DNA from: Desmonostoc vinosum HA7617-LM4
Lineage (GTDB): Bacteria > Cyanobacteriota > Cyanobacteriia > Cyanobacteriales > Nostocaceae
Direction: 5' to 3'
Length of the DNA: 64,000 nt
NCBI GenBank assembly: GCA_019359515.1
Contig: JAHHHC010000029.1
Location: forward strand, 1 to 64,000
Shown: one piece after another, positions 28,057 through 36,348 of the stretch
Numbering within the stretch: position 1 is the stretch's first letter
Layout: every line of letters begins with the position of its first letter
Program-made: the position numbers and the translations under genes
Notes under the pieces: generated by a model
Told to the model about the DNA's origin: nothing
The model's input: the letters and a program-made list of their open reading frames with translations, nothing else
The model's database searches: none

Positions 28057-28638
28057 CTAATGTTTATGCACCTGCTCTAACAGCCAAATTGAAGTAACAA
28101 CACCTACAAAGTGAGCAGCAATCCCATTAATATTAGCAACAGCCACAAAAACATCGAGTGCGCGAATAATTTTATTAGGATCAGTGATTGCTACACCTGG
28201 CGGTTGGGATATCGATTTTGCCACTAGCACAAGTGTAGTTGCTCCACTACCCAAAAGAGTTAATAATATACCTATTAAACTTACAATTACACCCAGTCTA
28301 ATAATTTTAGTTGTGTCTGCCTTACTGGGGTGCAAAGCCGGATTAGGATTTTCTAAACTTTTACCGATGCGAGTGTAACGAAAATCCCAATACACGCCAA
28401 ATAAAAGTACTACAACTCCACATATAGCCCAAAATATACCAATTCCCAGACCAGCATTTGGTTGGTCTGCAAAGCCACGACCAGTGGCAGCAAACAATAA
28501 AGCTAAGCCAGAAACCACTGCAAGCCCCAATTGTACCCAGAAGGCCATCCATCCTGTCAGGCGAATAATATTGCCAATTCCTCGTGTTTCCGGTGCTAGC
28601 GATCGCACTTCCGATTCGGTTTGCATATTGGTTTCCAT
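28057..28638 (-). CDS. DUF3611 family membrane protein (copy 1)
   Basis: This 193-residue protein has four predicted membrane segments. It has the family layout: GWMAFWVQLGLAVVSGLALLFA, an IFWAICGVVVLLFGVYWDFRYTRIG block, LGVIVSLIGILLTLLGS, and a terminal VANINGIAAHFVGVVTSIWL. The DUF3611 family is widespread in cyanobacteria and plastid-bearing eukaryotes; its function is unknown. A clear paralogue lies at 42167-42748, with the same topology and the motif YRYTRIG in place of FRYTRIG. It is convergent with the retropepsin-like gene after 33 bases. Confidence 0.8.
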   Translation of the reverse strand: METNMQTESEVRSLAPETRGIGNIIRLTGWMAFWVQLGLAVVSGLALLFAATGRGFADQPNAGLGIGIFWAICGVVVLLFGVYWDFRYTRIGKSLENPNPALHPSKADTTKIIRLGVIVSLIGILLTLLGSGATTLVLVAKSISQPPGVAITDPNKIIRALDVFVAVANINGIAAHFVGVVTSIWLLEQVHKH

Positions 28639-28939
28639 ATCTAGTTGACTCGTCCCTTTATTTTCAACAATATGTCTCCAACTCCCCTTAAACCCCCACC
28701 TCTAGGCAGAAATCTTAACTAGGGAGGGATGAGGGGGATGAGGGAGAGAAATAACAAACACTCACTTCCTAGTTCCCAATCCCCAGTCCTCAATCCCCGT
28801 TTCACTAAAATCCTGCCTAATGATGCGAAGTTTTCCTGCTATGGGATGATGAAAAATTCGCCACTAAATTGACACAATCACACTAGGATGAGTGATATTC
28901 AAGCAATAGTAAGTATTTGCAAAGGCTAAGGGCAGTGGC

Positions 28940-29413
28940 ATGATTAAATCTTGGATGGTGATTGGGGGTGTAGCTTTCTTGGTTGCTTTGGGAGCTAATA
29001 TAGTTACACCTGGCGATCGCCAGTGGTTTAAGCACTTGCAACGACCTAGATGGCTAACTTTTGAGAAAGCTATTCCTATTATTTGGACTGTAATCTTTAT
29101 TTGTGCTGCTTGGTCAGCATACATCGTTTGGGAAAAAGATCCAGGTAGTAACGTAACTTGGTTAATCATGGGTTTATATTTACTTTTAGAAATTTTTACT
29201 ATTGCCTATACCCCTGTAATGTTCCGGTTTCGCAGTCTCAAGCTAGGTACAATTCTCGGTGGTACAGGTTTTATTATTAGTATTCTTTTGATACTTGCAG
29301 TCTTACCCGTTTCTGGTTGGGCAGCATTGTTACTAGTGCCTTATTTAATATGGAGTCCCATCGGCACATATACTACTTGGGAAATGATGAGTCTTAATCC
29401 TCAAGATGCTTAA
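28940..29413 (+). CDS. TspO/MBR family protein (tandem copy 1)
   Basis: This 157-residue protein has five membrane segments and the TspO core WFKHLQRPRWLTFEKAIPII then WTVIFICAAWSAYIVW. TspO proteins bind tetrapyrroles and regulate stress or pigment responses; in cyanobacteria they are membrane proteins of uncertain transport or sensing role. The very Trp-rich later helices of animal TSPO are only partly kept. It is followed after 89 bases by a second copy of exactly the same length. The start at ATG 28940 has only a weak upstream AG-rich motif. Confidence 0.82.
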   Translation: MIKSWMVIGGVAFLVALGANIVTPGDRQWFKHLQRPRWLTFEKAIPIIWTVIFICAAWSAYIVWEKDPGSNVTWLIMGLYLLLEIFTIAYTPVMFRFRSLKLGTILGGTGFIISILLILAVLPVSGWAALLLVPYLIWSPIGTYTTWEMMSLNPQDA

Positions 29414-29502
29414 GATTCTCACTAGCGAATGATTTCACTCATAGCCTAAATTGTCAAACTTGCAGTGTAGAAGTTGACAAAATATATAGCTAAGGGTGTC
29501 AC

Positions 29503-29976
29503 ATGATTGAATCTTGGATAGTAATTGGGGTTATAACTTTATTTATCGAGTTCGGTAGCTTTTTAATTATTCCACGCGATGTTAAATGGTTTGCACAGTT
29601 AAGACGCCCTAAATGGCTAATTTTTGAGCCATTAATTCCGCTTATTTGGACTGTAATTTTTATTTGTGGTGCAGTTTCAGCAAATATTGTCTGGCAAAAA
29701 AATCCTGGAAGTCTAATTACTTGGCTTCTCATGGGTTTATATCTTTTACTGGAAATAATTACCGTTGCTTACATACCTTTAATGCTGAGGTTTCGTAGTC
29801 TTAAGACTGGGGAAATTATTGGGTTAACAGGTTTGATTTTAGCAATTGTCCTTACCATCTGCGTTTTACCAATTTCTGGACTGGCGACACTGTTACTCAT
29901 TCCTTATTTAGCTTGGAGTCCCATAGGCACTTACACTACTGACGAATTAAAAGAGTTAAATCCTTTAGATGCTTAA
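29503..29976 (+). CDS. TspO/MBR family protein (tandem copy 2)
   Basis: This 157-residue paralogue of the preceding gene keeps the same block order: WFAQLRRPKWLIFEPLIPLI, WTVIFICGAVSANIVW, the GLYLLLEI helix, and the LAWSPIGTYTTDELKELNP end. Side by side the two look about half to two-thirds identical, so the duplication is old. The second copy replaces several tryptophans and aromatics of copy 1, for example CAAWSAYI by CGAVSANI. This may alter the ligand pocket. Spacing suggests co-transcription. No pigment-biosynthesis gene is adjacent. Confidence 0.82.
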   Translation: MIESWIVIGVITLFIEFGSFLIIPRDVKWFAQLRRPKWLIFEPLIPLIWTVIFICGAVSANIVWQKNPGSLITWLLMGLYLLLEIITVAYIPLMLRFRSLKTGEIIGLTGLILAIVLTICVLPISGLATLLLIPYLAWSPIGTYTTDELKELNPLDA

Positions 29977-30010
29977 AAAATTCCCTAGTAAATGCCCATC
30001 TGGCAAGTAC

Positions 30011-30091
30011 TAAGCTAAAAAACATCTAAATTACATAATCAAATTAAATAAAACTCTTGTGGGGTGGGCATCTTGCCCGCCCTAATTATGC
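30011..30091. repeat. 81-bp dispersed repeat, copy A
   Basis: An 81-base sequence beginning TAAGCTAAAAAACATC is repeated without a mismatch at 41532-41612, in the same orientation. It ends with a hairpin, GGGTGGGCA/TGCCCGCCC, around a 3-base loop. It lies after the second TspO gene and could serve as its terminator structure, but no T-run follows. Perfect identity suggests a recent copy event or conservation of function. Confidence 0.85.
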
Positions 30092-30179
30092 AAGTTATAT
30101 GTGGAACAGCTTACGCCTCTATTTTGATGGAGTACGAAGATGATTATGCTGTTCTCAACGAACACTTACTACAACAGGG

Positions 30180-30331
30180 GAAACCCCCACAACGTAGTGT
30201 CCTCCTCTGGGACGGAGGCTAACGCCAACGGAGAGGATGTAAGACCAATTCGCGGACGCAAATCCAAGATGCGGCAATCTTCTGTGATGTTGAAAGCCCA
30301 CACTCTACCGTCAGGCCAGTGTGAGTAGTTC
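30180..30331 (+). pseudogene. C-terminal remnant of an IS200/IS605-family TnpB
   Basis: The in-frame segment SSGTEANANGEDVRPIRGRK, then SKMRQSSVMLKAHTLPSGQCE, resembles the C-terminal tail of cyanobacterial TnpB proteins (NA.GEDVRP...RQSS...E). A short inverted end (GTGAGTAGTTCACTCA) follows. The catalytic RuvC domain and the rest of the element are gone. It sits about 170 bases left of the CRISPR array. Recognition is by pattern and memory of TnpB tails; the frame could be coincidental. Confidence 0.5.
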
Positions 30332-30339
30332 ACTCATAA

Positions 30340-30499
30340 CCTCTTGCATAAATCTTTTTTTACCGGGCTACACCCCGCTTCTCTACGAGACGCTTCGCGA
30401 ACGCTAACACGCAAAGGCGCGGAGCGGCTTCCCGCTTTCTTAGGCGCAAAGACAAGGCAGTGCGTTGGGCGGGTTCCCCGACTTGTAGCAAATGTTCAC
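30340..30499. other. Left flank of the CRISPR array, dispersed repeat fragments
   Basis: This stretch is made of dispersed-repeat pieces (CTACGAGACGCTTCGCGAAC, GCGGAGCGGCTTCCCGCTTT, TGCGTTGGGCGGGTTCCCCG). It does not look like an AT-rich leader. Related words occur near 7.0 and 37.9 kb. This suggests that the leader is at the other end. Confidence 0.5.
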
Positions 30500-32330
30500 G
30501 TTTCAATCCCTAATAGGGATTTAGGTTAATTAAAACAAACTGAAATGGTGTCCGATGCGCCTACATTCCCTGTTTCAATCCCTAATAGGGATTTAGGTTA
30601 ATTAAAACTCCAAAAAAATAATTAAGGAGAAAATATGAGCGTGTTTCAATCCCTAATAGGGATTTAGGTTAATTAAAACGTTTCGGTGCCGATGCAACAG
30701 GCGCTGATACTCTGTTTCAATCCCTAATAGGGATTTAGGTTAATTAAAACCCGGAAGGTGCGGTTGACGTTGCTATGTACACGAGGTTTCAATCCCTAAT
30801 AGGGATTTAGGTTAATTAAAACCTTTTGGCAGCAAGGATATCCCCTTTACTGCGTGAAGGAGTTTCAATCCCTAATAGGGATTTAGGTTAATTAAAACCC
30901 AGCTATCAATGCATTGGCGATCGCATTGTCTGGGATACAGAGTTTCAATCCCTAATAGGGATTTAGGTTAATTAAAACTTGAGAATTCTGTTACCAACTA
31001 CGTTGAATTGCAAGTTTCAATCCCTAATAGGGATTTAGGTTAATTAAAACCATCAAAATAACGCCTGCGCGTCCACCTTTGGAGGTTTCAATCCCTAATA
31101 GGGATTTAGGTTAATTAAAACAATGATTTGCACGGACTGTAGCATCGGGTAGGGGTTGTTTCAATCCCTAATAGGGATTTAGGTTAATTAAAACAGGCAT
31201 TCTGCGTGTACCCCGTTGGTGAAATTTTGTTTCAATCCCTAATAGGGATTTAGGTTAATTAAAACGTGGCGATCGCCTTCCCCCACTACTCCCTCGATGT
31301 TTCAATCCCTAATAGGGATTTAGGTTAATTAAAACCCTACAGGCGAAATAGATTCAACAGGAAATACAAGGTTTCAATCCCTAATAGGGATTTAGGTTAA
31401 TTAAAACGTTTTTTGGTAGCCGACCGGTTTCTACACCAGTTAGGTTTCAATCCCTAATAGGGATTTAGGTTAATTAAAACGTTGCTTTGCCGTATAGCCC
31501 TCCAAGGTAGGCGTTTCAATCCCTAATAGGGATTTAGGTTAATTAAAACATAAACACCTTGGTTATCAAACCATTGAGGATAAGTTTCAATCCCTAATAG
31601 GGATTTAGGTTAATTAAAACGCAACTGGCGAGAATAAATTTTCACTACTCTGTGTTTCAATCCCTAATAGGGATTTAGGTTAATTAAAACTTGGCTGTTT
31701 GCCGATGCCTTCGCCCTACTTCCAGTGTTTCAATCCCTAATAGGGATTTAGGTTAATTAAAACTAGGTCATTTCTCAAACTATCTGCACCGGACTACGTT
31801 TCAATCCCTAATAGGGATTTAGGTTAATTAAAACGTCAGAGACTTTCGTAATTGAAGAGGTGCTAGGTTTCAATCCCTAATAGGGATTTAGGTTAATTAA
31901 AACAGGTGAATACTATTTCCAAAATTTCACAATTGTTTCAATCCCTAATAGGGATTTAGGTTAATTAAAACGAGCGTGATTGGGTCGGTTATTTGTGGTG
32001 TTTCCACGTTTCAATCCCTAATAGGGATTTAGGTTAATTAAAACCAAGCCCAGTGTCGCCAATCCCGCTAAGTCTTGATGTTTCAATCCCTAATAGGGAT
32101 TTAGGTTAATTAAAACGGAAGTGGGTATTTTTTGAGTTCAGGATTAAAAGTTTCAATCCCTAATAGGGATTTAGGTTAATTAAAACGTAAAGTAGCCGTA
32201 AATGGCGTTTTCCAGTCAATCGTTTCAATCCCTAATAGGGATTTAGGTTAATTAAAACATTGATATACTCGCGTGGTGTACCGTCAGCATTGTATTTCAA
32301 TCCCTAATAGGGATTTAGGTTAATTAAAAC
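30500..32330 (-). CRISPR. CRISPR array, 26 repeats of 37 bp, 25 spacers, no cas genes in the window
   Basis: I count 26 repeats of 37 bases, each starting GTTTCAATCCCTAATAGGGA and ending GGTTAATTAAAAC. They are separated by 25 unique spacers of 31-43 bases, mostly 33-36. The repeat holds an AATCCCTA/TAGGGATT palindrome. All repeats look identical except the rightmost (from 32294), whose first base is A instead of G. On the minus strand the repeat ends in ATTGAAAC, the usual 3' end that gives the 8-base crRNA handle in type I/III systems. I therefore favour minus-strand transcription with the leader right of 32330. The variant repeat at that end argues the other way, so direction is uncertain. 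No cas1, cas2, cas6 or effector gene is within the window. Confidence 0.97.
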
Positions 32331-32617
32331 GGCCGGGGTCTGCAAGCCTTGGTATATTTGGTTTTCAAGGTTCAATAGTGGCAACCTGTAGCTAAGATAC
32401 CTTTTCAGACGTTTGGTTGTCAAGAGCACAAGAATGATAATAACCTCAAAAGCAATTGTGATAAGGATTTGCGGGGGTGGTGTCAACCTCTAAACTCTTC
32501 AAAGAGGATTCAAAGCTAGAGAGGATAAGCTTTTCAGGCACAAAATTTTATTTTGTTTGAAAAACACCTACTGGTTGACGAATAATTACTAATTCGCGCC
32601 TAATTGTAAATTACGAA
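32331..32617. promoter_or_regulatory. Probable CRISPR leader and spacer DNA
   Basis: This 287-base non-coding region lies between the array and the dipeptidase gene. It contains TGGTGTCAAC at 32478-32487, the same word as the TIR of the 24.2 kb MITE. A hairpin, CCTCTAAACTCTTCAAAGAGG, follows, so a related decayed element may lie here. If the array is transcribed leftwards, its promoter should be in the first 150 bases. No leader motif could be verified by eye. Confidence 0.35.
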
Positions 32618-33325
32618 TTATTCAAGACGCCCATAGCAGGCTGTAACAGAGTTTGGGGGATTGGATTGATTATGTAGCCAAGCCCACATCTGATCGCCAA
32701 AAGAAAAATGCCACCATTCTCTAGGATTGCGTTGAAACCCAGCTTTTAGCATTACATCTCGTAGTAATTGGCGATTAGCATGATACTGTTGTGCTTTGAG
32801 ATGATCATTTTTGGCATAGTAGTCAGGATGCGATCGCTCTGACAATTCATCAATTGGTGAACCCATATCTACTATTCTCCCACTATCATCTACCAACGTA
32901 ATATCCACGGCTGCACCTGTTGTGTGAGGAGGAGGAGTTTTTTGCTCAAAACTTGGTACAGCCCAAATCTCATAAACCGCTTGCCAAATCTCTTGCCGTT
33001 GTTCTGGTGACAACTGTGTCTGTGCCAGTCCTCTATCTTGTACTGCTTGAGTGAAGCTGTAATCTACCATGAATTGTTGGACTGCGATCGGGCGATAGGC
33101 ATCAAATATTTGGATATGCCAATTAGGATACAGCAATTGCAAATTATTTTGAGCTTGAATCAATTTGTCAATCACACTTTGACGCAGATAATAAGGCGAA
33201 TGTTCGCCATAAGGCGCACCTAATTTTTCATAAGGATGTGGAGATTCCACTGCAAAAAGTTCTACAGGAATTTTTACCAAAGGTTCACCGCATTCTAAAA
33301 TAGCGATTTGGTGATAGAGTCTCAT
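32618..33325 (-). CDS. VanX-type D-alanyl-D-alanine dipeptidase (peptidase M15D)
   Basis: This 235-residue zinc peptidase has the VanX catalytic set. Arg78 in DAYRP is the transition-state Arg. His134 and Asp141 in HTTGAAVDITLVDD are zinc ligands. Glu203 and His206 in EWWHFSFGD are the general base and third ligand. It cleaves D-Ala-D-Ala and probably recycles peptidoglycan; there is no vanH/vanA/vanRS neighbour, so vancomycin resistance is not implied. I start at ATG 33325 (MRLYHQIAIL). The longer frame to 33403 reads through TAATTCG heptamers into a repetitive NYELRIT prefix and is an artefact. Confidence 0.88.
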   Translation of the reverse strand: MRLYHQIAILECGEPLVKIPVELFAVESPHPYEKLGAPYGEHSPYYLRQSVIDKLIQAQNNLQLLYPNWHIQIFDAYRPIAVQQFMVDYSFTQAVQDRGLAQTQLSPEQRQEIWQAVYEIWAVPSFEQKTPPPHTTGAAVDITLVDDSGRIVDMGSPIDELSERSHPDYYAKNDHLKAQQYHANRQLLRDVMLKAGFQRNPREWWHFSFGDQMWAWLHNQSNPPNSVTACYGRLE

Positions 33326-33334
33326 AATAATTCG

Positions 33335-33489
33335 TAATTCGTAATTCGTAATTCGTAATTCGTAATTTAAGTTTTTATTGACACAGACTTGGTTATTGGT
33401 CATTGGACTGGGGACTGGGGACTGGGGACTGGGGACTGGGGACTGGGGACTGGGGACTGGGGACTGGGGACTGGGGACTGGGGACTGGG
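33335..33489. repeat. TAATTCG heptamers followed by a GGGGACT heptamer array
   Basis: About five copies of TAATTCG/AATTCGT lie at 33326-33366, directly upstream of the dipeptidase start. About twelve copies of GGGGACT follow at 33404-33489, and then a CTCCCTCAT/CCCCCTCAT tract runs to about 33570. Two STRR families thus sit within 150 bases. They lie between the 5' end of the dipeptidase gene and the 3' end of yidD, both on the minus strand. Confidence 0.9.
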
Positions 33490-33558
33490 TAATTTTCTTT
33501 CTCCCTCATCCCCCTCATCCCCCTTATCTCCCTCATCCCCCTCATCTCCCTCATCTCC

Positions 33559-33798
33559 TCATCCCCCCTCGTCCCCTCCACCTTTTCTGACAGGAACTGG
33601 ATCATAACCACCTGGATGCAATGGATGACAGCGCAAAATACGCATAATTGCCATCCATCCACCGCGTAAGGCTCCAAATCGTTCTATTGCTTCGATGGCA
33701 TATGCTGAACAAGTTGGTTGAAAGCGGCAGGTTGGAGGATACAGGGGTGAAATAAACATTCGGTAGCCGCGAATCAGCCAAATCAATAATAGTTTCAT
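33559..33798 (-). CDS. yidD: Membrane protein insertion efficiency factor YidD
   Basis: This 79-residue protein has an N-terminal amphipathic or hydrophobic helix ([20 protein letters not shown]). It then has the YidD core [40 protein letters not shown] and PVP. The three conserved cysteines and the HP.HPGG motif are all present. YidD assists YidC/Sec-dependent insertion of inner or thylakoid membrane proteins. In many bacteria it lies in the rnpA-yidC region; here it is alone. Its last codons (RKGGGDEGG) run into the pyrimidine-rich repeat tract, so the C-terminus has probably been remodelled by the repeat. Confidence 0.92.
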   Translation of the reverse strand: MKLLLIWLIRGYRMFISPLYPPTCRFQPTCSAYAIEAIERFGALRGGWMAIMRILRCHPLHPGGYDPVPVRKGGGDEGG

Positions 33799-33861
33799 GA
33801 CGGCACCTAAATCTTATAAATTGGTAACAGGGGTAAACGCTTTCATGTTGTTATATCTTTG

Positions 33862-34557
33862 GTGATTATATTTTCTGATTTAAACCCAATTTCGCTTTTA
33901 TGGCTGCAAGTTGCGATCGCCGCAGTTTGGGTATTATTTATTCTGTTGATTGCATGGTGGGTAAATCGTTCCGGTAATAGCGATCCAGAAATTGTACGTA
34001 AGATAGTTCATATTGGCACTGGCAATGTAATTTTGCTCGCTTGGTGGTTAAAAATTCCCGCAGGTGTGGGAATTGCGGCATCGATTTTGGCAAGCGTCAT
34101 TACCCTATTATCCTATCGGTTTCCCATTCTCCCTGGTATTAATAGTGTCGGACGTAAAAGCTTTGGCACATTTTTTTATTCTGTTAGTTTTGGGGTTTTA
34201 GTTGCATGGTTCTGGTACTTACAACAGCCTCAATACGCAGCACTGGGTATTTTGGTAATGTCCTGGGGAGATGGATTAGCAGCCTTAATCGGTCAACGCT
34301 TTGGTAAACATCAGTATAAAATTTTGGGGAGACAAAAAAGCTGGGAAGGCTCTTTGACGATGATGCTCGTTAGCTACCTAATCAATAGTGCGATTTTATT
34401 GGCAACACAAGGCAACATTTGGCAAACTTGGGCTGTATCATTGGTGGTGGCATTTACAGCTACTGCTTTAGAAGCTGTTTCATTTCTAGGTGTTGACAAT
34501 TTAACAGTTCCTTTGGGAAGTGCCGCTTTAGCTTTTGTATTAATTCAGCTTGTTTAA
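33862..34557 (+). CDS. VTE5/SEC59-family kinase (phytol or dolichol kinase-like)
   Basis: This protein of about 231 residues has seven membrane segments. Diagnostic SEC59/DGK1/VTE5 blocks are RKIVHIGTGNVILLAWWL, VMSWGDGLAALIGQRFGKHQ, GRQKSWEGSLTMMLVS and the C-terminal VDNLTVPLGSAALAFVLI. In plants and cyanobacteria VTE5-type enzymes phosphorylate phytol released from chlorophyll for tocopherol and chlorophyll salvage, using CTP. The substrate here is inferred from family membership. The start is uncertain: GTG 33862 or the adjoining TTG 33859 both fit, and no ATG is near. It is divergent from yidD with 63 bases between. Confidence 0.78.
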   Translation: MIIFSDLNPISLLWLQVAIAAVWVLFILLIAWWVNRSGNSDPEIVRKIVHIGTGNVILLAWWLKIPAGVGIAASILASVITLLSYRFPILPGINSVGRKSFGTFFYSVSFGVLVAWFWYLQQPQYAALGILVMSWGDGLAALIGQRFGKHQYKILGRQKSWEGSLTMMLVSYLINSAILLATQGNIWQTWAVSLVVAFTATALEAVSFLGVDNLTVPLGSAALAFVLIQLV

Positions 34558-34618
34558 TTACGAATTACGAATTACGAATTACGAATTACAAATTATTTAA
34601 GCGAACGGTTGAGCATTT

Positions 34619-35413
34619 CTACATCGAATCGAGCCGATGACGCAATTGGCTACTAAAGGCATCAATTACCGTAACAACTACCAACAGCACTAGCATCATA
34701 GTTGTTGCCTTGGTATATTCAAAACCATCAATATAGCTTTTCAATTGAAAGCCAATACCGCCTGCACCGACTACACCCAACACAGAAGCAGCACGAATAT
34801 TGTACTCAAACATCCACAAGGTATAACCTAACCCCAGTGGTAGCACTTGAGGTAAAATACCGTACTGAGCAATTTGTATTCTTGATGCTCCTAAAACTTG
34901 CAAAGACTCTAAAGAACGAGCATCAACCGCTTCAATTGCTTGTTGGTAAAACTTAGCCAAGTAGCCGATGGTATAAATTCCCAAAGCCAATGTCCCTGCG
35001 GGTGCGCCTAATCCGGTGGCAGCGACAAAAATTAGTCCAAGAATGATTGAAGGGACGGAACGTACAGCATTTTGTAGTAAATTTGCTAGCCATTGTAGCC
35101 AACGAGGAGCCACATTATTAGCGCTAGCAACAGCAATTGGTAGAGAAATGATAGCTCCGATAGTCGTTCCCCACAAAGACATTTGTATAGTTTCAACTAA
35201 TGCCTTGATGGCAATATCTAATACTTTCCAATCTGGAGGAAATAATCTAGAAATAAAATCGGTAATATAGGGCAAGCTAGTCCGAAACAGTTCAAAATCA
35301 ACTTTTAAACCTTGCAAAGCCCAACCATAAATTAAAACAATAATTAGTAGGATAAATAAGGGAGTCAACCAAGGATAGCGGCGGAGGAATTTTGAATTGG
35401 TTAAGTAACTCAT
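34619..35413 (-). CDS. phnE: Phosphonate-type ABC transporter permease
   Basis: This 264-residue inner-membrane permease has about six hydrophobic segments. The EAA-type loop is TIGYLAKFYQQAIEAVDARS followed by LESLQVLGASRIQIAQYGIL, which docks on the ATPase. The VRSVPSIILGLIFVAATGLG block is typical of PhnE. It is the last gene of a minus-strand phnD-phnC-phnE cluster; 128 bases separate it from phnC and contain a repeat tract. No C-P lyase or phosphite dehydrogenase gene lies in the window. Imported ligand could be phosphonate, phosphite or hypophosphite. Confidence 0.88.
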   Translation of the reverse strand: MSYLTNSKFLRRYPWLTPLFILLIIVLIYGWALQGLKVDFELFRTSLPYITDFISRLFPPDWKVLDIAIKALVETIQMSLWGTTIGAIISLPIAVASANNVAPRWLQWLANLLQNAVRSVPSIILGLIFVAATGLGAPAGTLALGIYTIGYLAKFYQQAIEAVDARSLESLQVLGASRIQIAQYGILPQVLPLGLGYTLWMFEYNIRAASVLGVVGAGGIGFQLKSYIDGFEYTKATTMMLVLLVVVTVIDAFSSQLRHRLDSM

Positions 35414-35541
35414 TAGATTTCTTGCAAGAATTTTTACTTACAACATCAATAGTGCAATTTATAAGCGCGACAGCTTGGTTCACAACGAGGTAACAAAAGT
35501 ATTTCTTTCCTACTCCCTACTCCCCACTCCCTACTCCCCGT

Positions 35542-36276
35542 CTATTTCAATACTGTAGAAAATTGAGCTTGGAGATGATCACAAACTCCGTCATAAACAA
35601 CACGTCCAGCATCTAAGACGATCGCTCGCTGGGCATATTTTGCTGCTATTGCTAAATCATGCAACACAGTGACAATAGTCATGCCTTGCTGAGTGTGCAA
35701 TTGTGATAAAGTCTGCATCACCTGTTGAGATGCTATAATATCTAACCCTGTGATTGGTTCATCAGCTAAGAGAATTTGTGGTGATTGAATTAAGGCACGA
35801 GCGATCGCTACTCGTTGTTGTTGTCCACCGCTGAGTTGGCTAATTTTTTGTTCGGCTAGTTCTTTTAAGCCGAACTGTGTTAACAACTCGATTGCTAAGC
35901 TGTGATCGCGTTGCGGGAATCCACACAGAGTTTGCCAAGTTGTTCTAGTACCCAGGCGTCCACACAAAACATTTTCAATGGCTGATAACTGACGAATCAG
36001 TCCACCGCCCTGAAATAACATCCCAATGTCACGACGAATTTGTGGCAGTGTTTGAGGAGTAACTGCTACGCCGTTGATCCGCACTTCTCCATTTACAGGT
36101 GGTACTAACCCAACAAGCGATCGCAGCAATGTCGATTTACCTGCACCATTGAGTCCCAACAAAACCACGAACTCGCCTTGCTGAATCTGGCAATTAATTC
36201 CGTTGAGGATAGGACGATTTAAAGGTGCAGCATAAGCTGTCTCTAGGTTGCAACACTCAATGACACAATCATTCAT
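35542..36276 (-). CDS. phnC: Phosphonate-type ABC transporter ATP-binding protein
   Basis: This 244-residue ATPase has Walker A GLNGAGKST (41-49), signature LSGGQQQRVAIARAL (148-162) and Walker B LLADEP (169-174) followed by ITGLD. The HDLAIAAKYAQRAIVLDAGR switch-His region follows. These are canonical for importer ATPases of the PhnC type. It starts at ATG 36276 and is 72 bases downstream of phnD on the same strand. The gap carries a tandem CAGTTAACAGTTGT repeat. All catalytic residues look intact. Confidence 0.9.
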   Translation of the reverse strand: MNDCVIECCNLETAYAAPLNRPILNGINCQIQQGEFVVLLGLNGAGKSTLLRSLVGLVPPVNGEVRINGVAVTPQTLPQIRRDIGMLFQGGGLIRQLSAIENVLCGRLGTRTTWQTLCGFPQRDHSLAIELLTQFGLKELAEQKISQLSGGQQQRVAIARALIQSPQILLADEPITGLDIIASQQVMQTLSQLHTQQGMTIVTVLHDLAIAAKYAQRAIVLDAGRVVYDGVCDHLQAQFSTVLK

Positions 36277-36348
36277 GGTAATCAGTTAACAGTTGTCAGT
36301 TAACAGTTGTCAGTTAACAAACTGAAAACTATTAACTGTTGACTGAAA

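Noticed and set aside
30500-32330. A TnpB-CRISPR functional system next to the array
   Set aside because: Only a short TnpB tail is present, without RuvC residues, and no cas gene is in the window. Proximity alone does not support a joint system.
32618-33325. Vancomycin resistance locus
   Set aside because: VanX-type dipeptidase alone, without vanH, vanA or vanRS; more likely peptidoglycan recycling.
33326-33403. N-terminal extension of the VanX-like protein
   Set aside because: The extra residues (NYELRIT repeats) come from TAATTCG heptamers; ATG 33325 gives the normal family start.
33378-33607. Long open frames reading GDWGLGT repeats in the GGGGACT arrays (also at 39809-40042)
   Set aside because: A seven-base tandem repeat without stop codons stays open in several frames. 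Composition and flanks show no gene.
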